From: Bailinhaonella thermotolerans
GTDB lineage: Bacteria; Actinomycetota; Actinomycetes; Streptosporangiales; Streptosporangiaceae
Direction of reading: 5' to 3'
NCBI RefSeq assembly: GCF_003594875.1
Contig: NZ_QZEY01000009.1
Location: 186,001 to 250,000, forward strand
Length of the DNA: 64,000 bases
Shown one piece after another: positions 8,978-17,349 of the stretch. A program made the translations under genes and the position numbers. Within the stretch, counting starts at the first letter, position 1. Each line of letters begins with the position of its first letter. The notes under the pieces are model-generated. The model saw only the letters and a list, made by a program, of their open reading frames with translations. It ran no database searches and was not told where the DNA came from.

Positions 8978-10212
8978 CAGGCGGCGCGACGACCGGGCTC
9001 GCGCCCGGGAGCGCGGCGGAGACGACCTCGGCCCCCGTGTCGCCCCCCTTCCGGAAGGCCGTCCGGGGCTGGCGCGGGCCGCTGCTGGCCGTGCTGGGGC
9101 TGCTGGTGCTCTCGGTGGTGTTCACCCTGCTGCGCCCGGCGCCGGGGACGGAACGGCCGCTGGACCCCGACGAGGGCGGGCTGTCCGGCGGGCGGGCGCT
9201 CGCGCAGCTCCTGCGGCAGAACGGCGTGACCGTGCACCGGGTGACCAGCGTGGAGGAGGCGCGGGCGCGCGCCGGGGAGGGGGCGACGCTCTTCGTCCCC
9301 GACACGCTCTACCTGGCCGACGAGGACGCGACGGCGCTCGCGGACCTGCCCGGGGACCGCGTGGTGGCCTGGTCGGGGTTGCTGGACCTGGAGACGCTCG
9401 CGCCCGGGGTGAAGGCCCTGGAGGCGGCGACCGCGCGCAGCCGGGACGCGGACTGCGACCTGCCCGCGGCGCGGCGGGCCGGCAGCGCGCACATCGGGGG
9501 CGCGGCGTTCTCCGGGCCGCCGGGCGCGGTGCGGTGCTTCCCGGCGGGCGACGGGCACAGCCTGATCGCGTACCGCTCCGGGGACCGCACGGTCACCGTG
9601 CTGGGCGGCACCTCGTTCATGACGAACCTGCGGCTCGCGGAGGACGGCAACGCGGCGCTGGCCATGAACCTGCTGGGCGCCAGGTCCACCGTGGTCTGGA
9701 TCACGGACCCCGTGGACGAGGACGGCGCGGGCGACCCGGACGGCGGGACGTTCTCCGGGGAGGAGCGGCCCGGCCTGATGGACCTCGTCCCCGCGGGGGT
9801 GAAGCTGGCGGCGGTCCAGCTCGTGATCGCCGTCCTGCTCGTGGCGGTCTGGCGGGGGCGCAGGCTCGGGCCGGTCGTCGCCGAGCGGCTGCCGGTCGTG
9901 GTGCGCGCTTCGGAGACGGTGGAGGGCCGCGGGCGGCTGTACCGGTCGCGCCGGGCCCGCGACCGGGCGGCGCTGGCGCTGCGGACGGCCGCGATCGACC
10001 GCATGATGCCCTGGCTCGGGCTGCCGCACGACGCCGGGCCCGTGGAGATTGTGACCGCGATATCCACAAGGGCGCGGTCGTCCACAGGGGCGGCCGCCGA
10101 GGCTTCGGAGATCGGCGCGGCGCTGTACGGTCCTCCTCCGGAGGACGACGCGGGGCTGGTCGCCCTGGCGGATCATCTCGACAGGTTGGAAAGGCAGGTG
10201 CGTCAGCCGTGA
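8974..10212 (+). CDS. DUF4350 domain-containing membrane protein
   Basis: 412 aa. TM1 lies at about residues 32-50 (PLLAVLGLLVLSVVFTLL). A DUF4350 region follows, beginning with the family hallmark GGRALAQLLRQNGVTVHRV, a Rossmann/GATase-like sensor domain outside the membrane. A second TM (about 270-290, LAAVQLVIAVLLVAVW) precedes a cytoplasmic C-terminal region rich in Arg. It overlaps both neighbours (ATGA upstream, GTGA downstream), placing it firmly in the DUF4129-DUF4350-MoxR-DUF58 operon. Molecular role unknown. Confidence 0.9.
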   Translation: MTGGATTGLAPGSAAETTSAPVSPPFRKAVRGWRGPLLAVLGLLVLSVVFTLLRPAPGTERPLDPDEGGLSGGRALAQLLRQNGVTVHRVTSVEEARARAGEGATLFVPDTLYLADEDATALADLPGDRVVAWSGLLDLETLAPGVKALEAATARSRDADCDLPAARRAGSAHIGGAAFSGPPGAVRCFPAGDGHSLIAYRSGDRTVTVLGGTSFMTNLRLAEDGNAALAMNLLGARSTVVWITDPVDEDGAGDPDGGTFSGEERPGLMDLVPAGVKLAAVQLVIAVLLVAVWRGRRLGPVVAERLPVVVRASETVEGRGRLYRSRRARDRAALALRTAAIDRMMPWLGLPHDAGPVEIVTAISTRARSSTGAAAEASEIGAALYGPPPEDDAGLVALADHLDRLERQVRQP

Positions 10213-11177
10213 CCGTGACTCAGCCGGAGGGCGCCGACGGCGCGCGGGCCGCGCTTCTGGCGTTGCGGGCCGAGGTCGCCAAGGCGGTCGTCGGCCAGGA
10301 CGCGATCGTGACGGGGCTGGTCATCGCCCTGTTGTGCCGGGGGCACGTGCTGCTCGAAGGCGTGCCGGGCGTCGCCAAGACGCTGATGGTGCGCGCGCTG
10401 GCGGCGGCGTTGTCGCTGGACTTCAAGCGGGTGCAGTTCACGCCGGACCTGATGCCGGGCGACGTGACGGGCTCGCTGGTCTACGACGCGCGCACGGCGG
10501 AGTTCGCGTTCCACGAGGGGCCGGTCTTCACGAACCTGCTGCTCGCCGACGAGATCAACCGCACGCCGCCGAAGACCCAGGCCGCGCTGCTGGAGGCCAT
10601 GGAGGAGCGCCAGGTCTCGGTCGAGGGCGCGCCGCGCGCGCTGCCCGACCCGTTCGTGGTGTGCGCGACGCAGAACCCGATCGAGTACGAGGGCACCTAC
10701 ACGCTCCCCGAGGCCCAGCTCGACCGGTTCATGCTCAAGCTGACCGTGCCGCTGCCGCCGCGCGACCACGAGATCGAGGTGCTGACGCGGCACGCCGCCG
10801 GGTTCAACCCGCGCGACCTGTCGGCGGTCCGCGCCGTGGCGACCCGGGCCGACCTGGAGTCGGCGCGCAAGGCCGCCGCGCAGGTCCACGTCGCGCCGCA
10901 GGTCGTGGCCTACATCGTGGACATCGCCCGCGCGACCCGCCAGTCGCCCTCGCTGCGCCTGGGCGTGTCCCCGCGTGGCGCGACGGCGCTGCTGGCCGCC
11001 TCCCGCGCCTGGGCCTGGCTCTCCGGCCGCGACTACGTCACGCCCGACGACGTGAAGGCGCTGGCCAGGCCCGCCCTGCGGCACCGCGTCCAGCTCCGCC
11101 CCGAGGCCGAGCTCGAAGGCGCCACCGCCGACGGCCTCCTCGACGCCCTCCTCACCTCCGTCCCCGTCCCCCGATGA
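10209..11177 (+). CDS. MoxR family AAA+ ATPase
   Basis: 322-aa AAA+ chaperone-like ATPase. Walker A is GVPGVAKT, Walker B is LLADEINR, and sensor 1 lies in CATQNPIEYEGTYTLPEAQLDRF; all are canonical. MoxR proteins work with a VWA or DUF58 partner to insert cofactors or mature envelope complexes; here the partner is the DUF58 protein encoded next. The GTG start at 10209 overlaps the upstream TGA (GTGA). Confidence 0.96.
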   Translation: MTVTQPEGADGARAALLALRAEVAKAVVGQDAIVTGLVIALLCRGHVLLEGVPGVAKTLMVRALAAALSLDFKRVQFTPDLMPGDVTGSLVYDARTAEFAFHEGPVFTNLLLADEINRTPPKTQAALLEAMEERQVSVEGAPRALPDPFVVCATQNPIEYEGTYTLPEAQLDRFMLKLTVPLPPRDHEIEVLTRHAAGFNPRDLSAVRAVATRADLESARKAAAQVHVAPQVVAYIVDIARATRQSPSLRLGVSPRGATALLAASRAWAWLSGRDYVTPDDVKALARPALRHRVQLRPEAELEGATADGLLDALLTSVPVPR

Positions 11178-11200
11178 GCTCCGCCGCCGCCCCCTCCCGC

Positions 11201-11294
11201 ACGGCTCGCGCCGCGTCCCGCCGCACCTCCGGCGCCCCGTCCGGCCGTGCGGCCCGCGCCGCGTCCCGCCGTACGGCTCGCGCCGCGTGCGGCC
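11201..11294 (+). repeat. Three imperfect 22-bp GC repeats in the MoxR-DUF58 spacer
   Basis: Copies of CGGCTCGCGCCGCGT-type sequence occur at about 11201-11223, 11249-11271 and 11273-11294. They fill much of the 277-bp spacer (11178-11454), which would otherwise hold no recognisable gene. They contain members of the dispersed GTACGGCTCGCGCC family described under findings. The spacer is open in the DUF58 frame, but the repeats look non-coding and homologous DUF58 proteins start at the ATG at 11455. Confidence 0.6.
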
Positions 11295-11454
11295 TTGGTC
11301 TCCGGGCCGGAGCCGCCGCCCCGCCGCCCGCGCCCTCGGCCCGGTCCGGCTCGGGCGCACTCCCTCCCCGCGGAGTGGCCGCCGCGCGCCCGCCGCACCC
11401 CGGAGAGCGCGGCTGCCGCACCGGGAGCCGGGCGGCGCCCCGGGGGGTGCGCGG

Positions 11455-12750
11455 ATGACGCTGACCGGGCGGACGGGGCTGCTGGCGGCGCTGGGCGCGC
11501 TCGTCGTGCTGTTCGTGCCGTGGCCGGGCACCGCGCTGCTGGTCGTCGAGGGGCTGCTGCTCCTCGGGGTGATCGCGGACCTGGCGCTGGCCGGGGCCGT
11601 GCGCCCCCTGCGGTTCCGGCGCGACGGGGAGCGCCTGGTGCGGCTCGGCGAGTCCGTCGAGGTCGGGCTGACCGTGGAGAACCCCGGGCGGCGGCGCGTG
11701 CGCGGGGTGCTGCGCGACGCGTGGGAGCCGAGCGCCGGGGGCGCGCCGCGCGTGCTCGAGGTGGACGTGCCCGGCGGCGAGCGACGGCGGGTCGTCACCC
11801 GGCTCACGCCGAGCCGCCGGGGCGACCGGGCGGCCGTCACCGTGACCGTGCGGTCGGTGGGGCCGCTGGGGCTCGCCGCGCGGCAGGGCGCGCACACCGT
11901 GCCGTGGACGGTGCGCGTGCTGCCGCCGTTCCACAGCCGCCGCCACCTGCCCGCGAAGCTGTCGCGGCTGCGGGAGATCGAGGGGCGGCACCCGTCGCTG
12001 GTGCGCGGGCAGGGCACCGAGTTCGACTCGCTGCGGGAGTACGTCATCGGCGACGACGTCCGCTCGATCGACTGGCGGGCCACCGCTCGCCGCGACGACG
12101 TCGTGGTCCGCACCTGGCGGCCGGAGCGGGACCGCCGCCTGCTGATCGTGCTGGACACCGGGCGCACCTCGGCCGGGCGCGTCGGCGACATCCCCCGCCT
12201 CGACTCCTCGATGGACGCGGCCCTGCTGCTCGCCGCCCTGGCCTCCCGCGCGGGCGACCGCGTGGACTTCCTGGCGCACGACCGGCAGGTCCGCGCCTGG
12301 ATCCAGGGCGCCTCCCGCACCGACCTGCTGTCCTCGCTGGTCAACGCGATGGCGCCGATCGAGGCCGAGCTGGTCGAGGCGGACGGGGCCGCGATGGCCG
12401 CCGCCGTCCTCGCCCGGGCCAGGCACCGCTCCCTGGTCGTCCTGCTGACGGACCTCAACCCGACGTCCCTGGAGGAGGGCCTGCTGACGGTCCTCCCCTC
12501 CCTGACGGCCCGGCACCTGGTCCTCCTGGCCGCCGTGGCCGATCCGCGCGTCGCCGAGCTGGCCGGGGCCCGGGGCACCGCCGAGCGCGTCTACGACGCC
12601 GCCTCGGCCGAGCGCGCCCGTGCCGACCGCCGCCAGATCACGGCCGAGCTGCGCAGGCAGGGCGTCGAGGTCGTGGACGAGCCGCCGGACCGCCTGGCCC
12701 CCGCCCTCGCCGACGCCTACCTGGCCCTCAAGTCCGCCGGCCGCCTCTGA
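11455..12750 (+). CDS. DUF58 domain-containing protein, MoxR partner
   Basis: 431 aa. Two closely spaced TM helices at residues 9-45, then a cytoplasmic beta-rich region and the DUF58/VWA-like core, recognised by GTEFDSLREYVIGDDVRSIDWRATAR and RRLLIVLDTGR. DUF58 proteins pair with MoxR ATPases. The ATG follows a GC-rich repeat spacer. The operon normally continues with SpoIIM and RDD genes, but here a TetR/SDR/GH5 block follows and those genes appear about 3.5 kb further on. Confidence 0.93.
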   Translation: MTLTGRTGLLAALGALVVLFVPWPGTALLVVEGLLLLGVIADLALAGAVRPLRFRRDGERLVRLGESVEVGLTVENPGRRRVRGVLRDAWEPSAGGAPRVLEVDVPGGERRRVVTRLTPSRRGDRAAVTVTVRSVGPLGLAARQGAHTVPWTVRVLPPFHSRRHLPAKLSRLREIEGRHPSLVRGQGTEFDSLREYVIGDDVRSIDWRATARRDDVVVRTWRPERDRRLLIVLDTGRTSAGRVGDIPRLDSSMDAALLLAALASRAGDRVDFLAHDRQVRAWIQGASRTDLLSSLVNAMAPIEAELVEADGAAMAAAVLARARHRSLVVLLTDLNPTSLEEGLLTVLPSLTARHLVLLAAVADPRVAELAGARGTAERVYDAASAERARADRRQITAELRRQGVEVVDEPPDRLAPALADAYLALKSAGRL

Positions 12751-12820
12751 GTGGGTCGCCTCTGAGTGGGTCGGCTCTAAGCCGGCCGCCTCTGAGCGGT
12801 CCCGTTTCCCCGGGTCCGGG

Positions 12821-13414
12821 TCAGGCTCGGAAGGCCCTGAGGGTGAGGTCCACCAGGCTGTCGGCGTACTCCGGGGTCAGCGGACCTCCGCGGGTCAGCC
12901 AGCGCTGGTAGAAGGGCCCGTAGAGGAACTCCAGGAACAGGTCCAGGTCGATGTCCGGGGGGAGCTGGCCGGCGCGCTGGGCGCTGCGGAGGCGTTCGCG
13001 TTTGGCCTCGTCCACCGGGGCGGCCAGCTTCTCGTGGTACTGCCGCGCCAGCTCGGGGTCGTTGATGATCTCGGCGTTGAGGGCGCGGATGGGGGCCTCG
13101 AAGGCGGGGTCCGCGAACTCGGCGGCGGTCGCGCGCATCACGAGCTTGAGGTCGGCCGCGAGGTCGCCGGTGTCGGGGAGCGCCATGCCCTCGGCGCCCT
13201 CGCTCAGGGCGAGGAAGGAGTCGAAGATGACGGCGCCCCTGGACGGCCACCAGCGGTAGATCGTCTGCTTGCCGACCCCGGCGCGCGCGGCGATGGCCTC
13301 GATCGAGACCTTGGCGTAGCCGACCTCGGAGACCAGTTCGCGCGCGGCGGCCAGGATCGCCCGCCGCGAGCGTTCGCTGCGGCGCGCGGGATCGGGGCTC
13401 TTCGCTGCGGGCAT
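12821..13414 (-). CDS. TetR/AcrR family transcriptional regulator
   Basis: 197-aa repressor. The N-terminal HTH is canonical: RRAILAAARELVSEVGYAKVSIEAIAARAGVGKQTIYRWWPSRGAVIFDSF, followed by a helical ligand-binding domain of the TetR_C_16 style. The open frame extends upstream, but ATG 13414 (MPAAKSPDPARRSERS) fits the family. It is divergent from the SDR gene at 13542, and the 127 bp between contain two palindromes that probably are its operators, so it likely represses itself and the SDR gene. Confidence 0.93.
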   Translation of the reverse strand: MPAAKSPDPARRSERSRRAILAAARELVSEVGYAKVSIEAIAARAGVGKQTIYRWWPSRGAVIFDSFLALSEGAEGMALPDTGDLAADLKLVMRATAAEFADPAFEAPIRALNAEIINDPELARQYHEKLAAPVDEAKRERLRSAQRAGQLPPDIDLDLFLEFLYGPFYQRWLTRGGPLTPEYADSLVDLTLRAFRA

Positions 13415-13437
13415 GCGGGGAGGATAGCACCCACGAG

Positions 13438-13512
13438 ACGAGACGTTCCGTCTTGACGGAACCCAGGATCCGGTGCATGCTTGCGGAGCAGCAACGAGAC
13501 GGATCGTCTCGT
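13438..13512. promoter_or_regulatory. Two palindromic TetR operators in the TetR/SDR divergent promoter
   Basis: One palindrome is AGACG-TTC-CGTCT at 13441-13453. The other has perfect 8-bp arms ACGAGACG/CGTCTCGT around GAT at 13494-13512. Both share the core GACG-NNN-CGTC and lie between the divergent starts. The arrangement is typical of TetR autoregulation; binding is inferred. Confidence 0.65.
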
Positions 13513-13541
13513 CTCGTCGGAACCGCATGGAGGTGAGGCCC

Positions 13542-14363
13542 GTGTTCACTGGCCGAGTTTGGTTCATCACCGGGGCGTCCCGGGGCCTGGGCAGGGCCTT
13601 CACCGAGGCGGCGCTGGAGGCCGGGGACGCCGTCGTGGCCACGGCCCGGAACGTCGAGCCCCTCGCGGACCTCGCGGCGCGTTACCCGGCGACACTGCGC
13701 CCGATGCCGCTGGACGTCACCGACCGCGCGGCCGTGCGCGAGGTCGTGGACCGCGCGGCGGCGGCGTTCGGGCGGCTCGACATCGTGGTGAGCAACGCCG
13801 GCACGATGCTGCTCGGGATGCTGGAGGAGGTGACCGAGGAGCAGGTCCGGGCGCACCTCGACGTCAACCTCTTCGGCGCGATCTGGGTGGCCCAGGCCGC
13901 GATCCCGCATCTGCGGGCCCGGGGTTCGGGGCACCTCATCCTGGTCACCACCATGGGGACCGGCGGCGGCGTCGCCACCACGGGCCTGTACGCCGGGGGC
14001 AAGTCGGCGGTCGACTCCATCGGCCAGGCGCTGGCGATGGAGGTCGAGCCGTTCGGGGTCAAGGTGACCGTCGTCCAGCCCGGCGGGTACGACACCGGGC
14101 TGTTCACGTCGGGGCTGACCATGGCCGAGCCGATGCCGGAGTACGCCCCGCTGCGCGAGAGGCTGGCCGAGATGTGGGGCGACGACGCGGGTCCCGATCC
14201 CGCGACGGCCGCGCCCGTGCTGATGGAGCTGGTGGACCTGCCGGAGCCGCCGCTGCGGCTGATCGTGGGCGGCGCGTCCTACGACATGGTCCGGCAGATG
14301 AACGAGGCGCGCGCCGCCGAGTACCGCGCGTGGGAGCACCTCAGCCGCAAGGCCCCGGGCTGA
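13542..14363 (+). CDS. Short-chain dehydrogenase/reductase
   Basis: 273-aa classical SDR. Cofactor-binding TGASRGLG lies at residues 10-17, NAG at about 85-87, and the active-site YAGGK gives Tyr150/Lys154. The residue 13 before the Tyr, normally the catalytic Ser, is Thr137 (VTTMGT), an uncommon substitution. The GTG at 13542 is chosen because GGAGG lies 7 bases upstream; an ATG at 13527 is an alternative. It is divergent from the TetR gene and a perfect hairpin follows its stop, so it is probably monocistronic and induced by the TetR ligand. Substrate unknown. Confidence 0.9.
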   Translation: MFTGRVWFITGASRGLGRAFTEAALEAGDAVVATARNVEPLADLAARYPATLRPMPLDVTDRAAVREVVDRAAAAFGRLDIVVSNAGTMLLGMLEEVTEEQVRAHLDVNLFGAIWVAQAAIPHLRARGSGHLILVTTMGTGGGVATTGLYAGGKSAVDSIGQALAMEVEPFGVKVTVVQPGGYDTGLFTSGLTMAEPMPEYAPLRERLAEMWGDDAGPDPATAAPVLMELVDLPEPPLRLIVGGASYDMVRQMNEARAAEYRAWEHLSRKAPG

Positions 14364-14394
14364 CCCACCGGCCGCGCCGGACGGCGGAAAGCGC

Positions 14395-14429
14395 GAGGCC
14401 CCGCGCCGTTCGCGACGGCGCGGGGCCTC
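14395..14429. terminator. 15-bp perfect hairpin terminator
   Basis: GAGGCCCCGCGCCGT (14395-14409) pairs with 14415-14429 around the loop TCGCG. It lies between the convergent SDR and GH5 genes and could serve both strands. Confidence 0.8.
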
Positions 14430-14435
14430 TCCCCT

Positions 14436-14503
14436 GCTCAGGCCGTACGGCGTGGGCCGTTCGCGGGCTCAGGCCGTACGGCGTGGGCCTTCCGGCCGTA
14501 CGG
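14436..14503 (+). repeat. Direct repeats with CCGTACGG cores
   Basis: A 23-bp sequence starting GCTCAGGCCGTACGG occurs at 14436-14458 and identically at 14467-14489. A third GGCCGTACGGCGT follows at 14494-14506. It sits between the terminator and the GH5 stop codon. Function unknown. Confidence 0.75.
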
Positions 14504-14505
14504 CG

Positions 14506-15972
14506 TCAGCGGGGGGCGATCGTGAGGGTCTGGGTCGCGGCGCGGGAGCCGTACGACCAGACGGAGAGGACGCCCGTGCGGCGGTCGAAGGAGGTGCGGA
14601 CCTTGCCCGAGGCCGCGGTGACCTTGGCGCCGTTCGGGTAGAGGGCGGCGGGCAGCCAGACCTCGGCCGGGGCGCGCGTGGTGGGCTTCCAGCTCACGGT
14701 CAGCGTCTTGGCGGCGGCGTCGAAGGAGCCGCCGGCGGGGACGCCGGGGATCGCCCGGGCGTACGGCTGCGCGAGCACCTGGCCCATCGGGTTCAGGCGC
14801 TTGTCCCGCTCCCAGGGGCCGGTGCGCGACTCGTTGTTGGACCAGTACACGCCGCCGATGCCCATCTGGTTCATCACGTTGAGGACATCCGCGACGTACG
14901 CCCGGAAACCGGCGTTGTCGGCGTCGAGGAACCCGTGCTCTCCGAGCCAGATCGGCATCTTGAGCCGGGCGGCGTCCTGCTCGGCGTTCTTCCGCCACGA
15001 CGCGACGGCGGCCTGGATCGCGGCCTTGCCCTCGCCCTCGTACGGCACGCCGCTGTCGAGCTCCAGCGGGTACAGGTGCGGCGCGTACGCCAGCCGCGAC
15101 CCGCGCAGGGGCTGCAGGTGGGTGCGGTCGCCCCAGTTCACGCCCTCGGCGGTGCCCTCGACGAAGATCCAGTTGTCCCGGTCGTACCGGCGGATCGCGT
15201 CGATCATCCGCTGGTAGGCCGGGGTCAGCAGCTCCGCCTCGAACTTCGCGCGCTCGGTGCTCCCCCGGAACGGCTCGTTGAACAGGTCGTACCCGATCAC
15301 GGCCGGGTCGTTCCCGAACCGCTTGGCCACGTGCGCCCAGGCCTTGACGTAGTGGTCCATCAGCTCGGGGTGCTTGCCGGTCGCGCCCCAGAGGTGGTCG
15401 AACGCGCGGACGACGCCCGGTTCGAGGTACGTCAGGATCCACGGGTCGCGCCGGACGATCGGCAGCCCGTCGGTGATCGTCGCCCACGCGGGGGCGCCGT
15501 TGCCGGTCGCGGCCTTGCCGTAGACGTCCTGGTGCATGTCCAGGACGACGTTGATGCCGTTCTTGCGGTACCAGCGCAGGCGTTCGGCGACCTTGTCCAG
15601 GTACGCGTCGTCGTACTTGCCCTTCTGCGGCTCGATGTGCTCCCAGTGGATCAGGTAGCGCACGACGTTGCTGCCGATCAGCTTCGCCTCGCGCGCCACG
15701 TCCTCCTTGGAGATCCAGGGCATGCCGTCCTCGGACCACTTGGAGTCGTCGGCGGTGTTCATGCCGCGCAGCACGAGCGTGCGGCCCTGGGCGTCGGTGA
15801 TGTACGGCTGTCCGCCCACCGGCGGCCGGTGGCGCTCCGCCGGCGGCTCCGCGTATCTGGGCAGGTCAGGGGGCGGTGGCGCACCGGGGTCCGCGACAGC
15901 CGCGCCCGAAAGGGGTACGGCCAGCGCACCCGCGAGCGCCAGACCGGTGACGAAGGTACGGCGGAGCCGCAT
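14506..15972 (-). CDS. Secreted glycoside hydrolase family 5, endoglycoceramidase-like
   Basis: 488-aa exported enzyme with a signal peptide (RLRRTFVTGLALAGALAVPLSGAAVA). The GH5 barrel carries DMHQDVYG and YDLFNEPF, motifs characteristic of endoglycosylceramidases (EGC, EC 3.2.1.123, as in Rhodococcus). By family position the acid/base is Glu233 (FNEP) and the nucleophile Glu345 (WLGEHGF). A C-terminal beta-sandwich (about 395-488) also matches EGC architecture. It would cleave the linkage between glycan and ceramide or a similar lipid outside the cell. RBS GGAGG lies just before the ATG; a TAATAT -10 candidate is at 16016-16021. It interrupts the DUF58-RDD/SpoIIM neighbourhood. Exact substrate unproven. 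Confidence 0.88.
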   Translation of the reverse strand: MRLRRTFVTGLALAGALAVPLSGAAVADPGAPPPPDLPRYAEPPAERHRPPVGGQPYITDAQGRTLVLRGMNTADDSKWSEDGMPWISKEDVAREAKLIGSNVVRYLIHWEHIEPQKGKYDDAYLDKVAERLRWYRKNGINVVLDMHQDVYGKAATGNGAPAWATITDGLPIVRRDPWILTYLEPGVVRAFDHLWGATGKHPELMDHYVKAWAHVAKRFGNDPAVIGYDLFNEPFRGSTERAKFEAELLTPAYQRMIDAIRRYDRDNWIFVEGTAEGVNWGDRTHLQPLRGSRLAYAPHLYPLELDSGVPYEGEGKAAIQAAVASWRKNAEQDAARLKMPIWLGEHGFLDADNAGFRAYVADVLNVMNQMGIGGVYWSNNESRTGPWERDKRLNPMGQVLAQPYARAIPGVPAGGSFDAAAKTLTVSWKPTTRAPAEVWLPAALYPNGAKVTAASGKVRTSFDRRTGVLSVWSYGSRAATQTLTIAPR

Positions 15973-16000
15973 CGAACCTCCACACGAAGGGGGGAGAAAC

Positions 16001-16147
16001 GTGAGAGAGATTCAGATATTAGGCGCGCGGGATCTCCCCACGGAAGACCCGGACGGCCTCCCGCCCCGATGTCACGAGATCGCGCGCTCCCGCGGCCTCG
16101 CGGCGATCACGCGGTTCTGGGCGCAGGGTGTGCGCGAGACCGCGTGA
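16001..16147 (+). CDS. Possible 48-aa ORF overlapping the GH5 promoter
   Basis: GTG start after GGGGGGAG; product begins MREIQILGARDLPTEDPDG and ends FWAQGVRETA. It contains a TTA leucine codon, rare in such genomes. However, its ATA-TTA codons coincide with the probable -10 element (TAATAT on the minus strand) of the divergent GH5 gene, so the AT-rich start may be promoter rather than coding. No family recognised. Confidence 0.35.
   Translation: MREIQILGARDLPTEDPDGLPPRCHEIARSRGLAAITRFWAQGVRETA
16016..16021 (-). promoter_or_regulatory. Candidate -10 element of the GH5 gene
   Basis: TAATAT on the minus strand, 44 bp upstream of the GH5 ATG, in otherwise GC-rich sequence. No good -35 hexamer was seen at 16-18 bp. 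Confidence 0.4.
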
Positions 16148-16175
16148 GCACGGCGAGAGGTGAGCGCCGCTCAGC

Positions 16176-17312
16176 TCACGGCCGGGCGTGCCCCGGCCCC
16201 TGCGGACCGGCCGCGAACCCAGGACCGCCGCCCGCGGGACCGGCGGCCGCGGGACCGCCGGGGGCGGGACCGGCGGGGGCCGGCGCTGAGCCGTACGGCG
16301 TGAGCCCGGCGGCGGACTGCGGAGCGGAACCGTACGGCGTGGACGCGGGGGTGTGCGGAGCGGGCGGCGGACCGTACGGGACGCCGGGCGCGGAGCCGTA
16401 GGGAGCAGGACCGGCGGGCGCGGAGCCGTACGGAGCAGGACCGCCGGGCGCGGAGCCGTACGGAGCGGGACCGCCGGGCGCGGAGCCGTACGGCGCGGGC
16501 GGTGTGGGGGCGGGGAGGCCGTAGCGCGGGAGGGGGGCCTGGGCCCGGCGCTGGAGGCGGCGTCGCTCCTGGAGGGCCAGGCGGTGTTCGGCGCGGCGGC
16601 GGCGTTCGGCGAGGACGGCCGACAGGTACGCGTGGGGCGGGACGCCCGGCGGGGGCGGCGGCGAGACGCGCTCGGCGACGGCGGAGGCCACGCGCGCGCC
16701 CATCTCCTCGCGGGTGAGCGGGCTCAGCTCGTGCCAGCGGGTGAGGTACTGCCGGGCGGTGTTGGCCAGGTCGTTCGACAGGCCGGACAGCTCCAGGGTG
16801 CCCGCCCAGGAGGCCAGGGCGGGCGGCATCGGCGGCGGGGGCTCGGCGCGCAGCGACATGCGGTCGGAGATCACGATGGTGCCGGCGAAGACGTCTCCGA
16901 GCCGCTTGCCGCGCCGGTTGACCAGCGAGGTGATCAGCGCGGGCGAGCCCCAGAACGCCCAGATCTCGACCAGCGTCGCCAGCCCGCGCACGAGCGCCTG
17001 CCGGAACCGCACCGGGCTCCCGTCGTCGCCGACCACGCGCAGGCCCAGGGCGAGCTTGCCCAGCGTGCGCCCTCGGCTGAGGGTCTCGAACGCCACCGGG
17101 TAGGCCACGATCACCAGGATCGAGAACACGAGCTGGATCACGAAGAAGAACGCCTCGTCGGTGACGTTCGCGACCAGGCCCAGGATCAGGCTCAGCGCGT
17201 AGAGCGCGGCGATCTGCGCGACCACGTCGATGAGCTGGGAGAGGGCGCGGGTCGCCAGCCCGGCGACGCGTACGTCGACGACGACGGCCTCACCGGTCAC
17301 GACATCTGACAC
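16176..17312 (-). CDS. RDD family membrane protein with Pro/Tyr/Gly-rich tail
   Basis: 378 aa. The RDD domain occupies residues 1-150: RVAGLATRALSQLIDVVAQIAALYALSLILGL, three TM helices, then GRTLGKLALGLRVVGDDGSPVRFRQALVRG. A cytoplasmic helical part (LSPLTREEMGARVASAVAERV) follows, and the last 110 residues are low-complexity with four 10-residue PAPYGSAPGG-type repeats encoded by a 30-bp tandem DNA repeat. The GTG at 17312 is used. It is divergent from SpoIIM, with only 37 bp between starts. RDD, SpoIIM, DUF58 and MoxR normally form one functional group of unknown envelope role. Confidence 0.9.
   Translation of the reverse strand: MSDVVTGEAVVVDVRVAGLATRALSQLIDVVAQIAALYALSLILGLVANVTDEAFFFVIQLVFSILVIVAYPVAFETLSRGRTLGKLALGLRVVGDDGSPVRFRQALVRGLATLVEIWAFWGSPALITSLVNRRGKRLGDVFAGTIVISDRMSLRAEPPPPMPPALASWAGTLELSGLSNDLANTARQYLTRWHELSPLTREEMGARVASAVAERVSPPPPPGVPPHAYLSAVLAERRRRAEHRLALQERRRLQRRAQAPLPRYGLPAPTPPAPYGSAPGGPAPYGSAPGGPAPYGSAPAGPAPYGSAPGVPYGPPPAPHTPASTPYGSAPQSAAGLTPYGSAPAPAGPAPGGPAAAGPAGGGPGFAAGPQGPGHARP
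16386..16505 (+). repeat. 30-bp tandem repeat, four copies, within the RDD gene
   Basis: Units begin GGGCGCGGAGCCGTA at 16386, 16416, 16446 and 16476, with few mismatches. They encode the PYGSAPGGPA repeats of the RDD protein tail. Copy number probably varies between strains. Confidence 0.85.
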
Positions 17313-17349
17313 ACCGTGAACCCTACCCTTTTCCCCTATCCTCGGCTTC
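17313..17349. promoter_or_regulatory. Compact divergent promoter, probably leaderless on one or both sides
   Basis: Only 37 bp separate the RDD GTG and the SpoIIM GTG. No ribosome-binding site is visible before either. TATCCT ends 9 bases before the SpoIIM start and TAGGGT lies 6 bases before the RDD start on the other strand; both would suit leaderless transcripts. Inference from spacing only. Confidence 0.4.
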
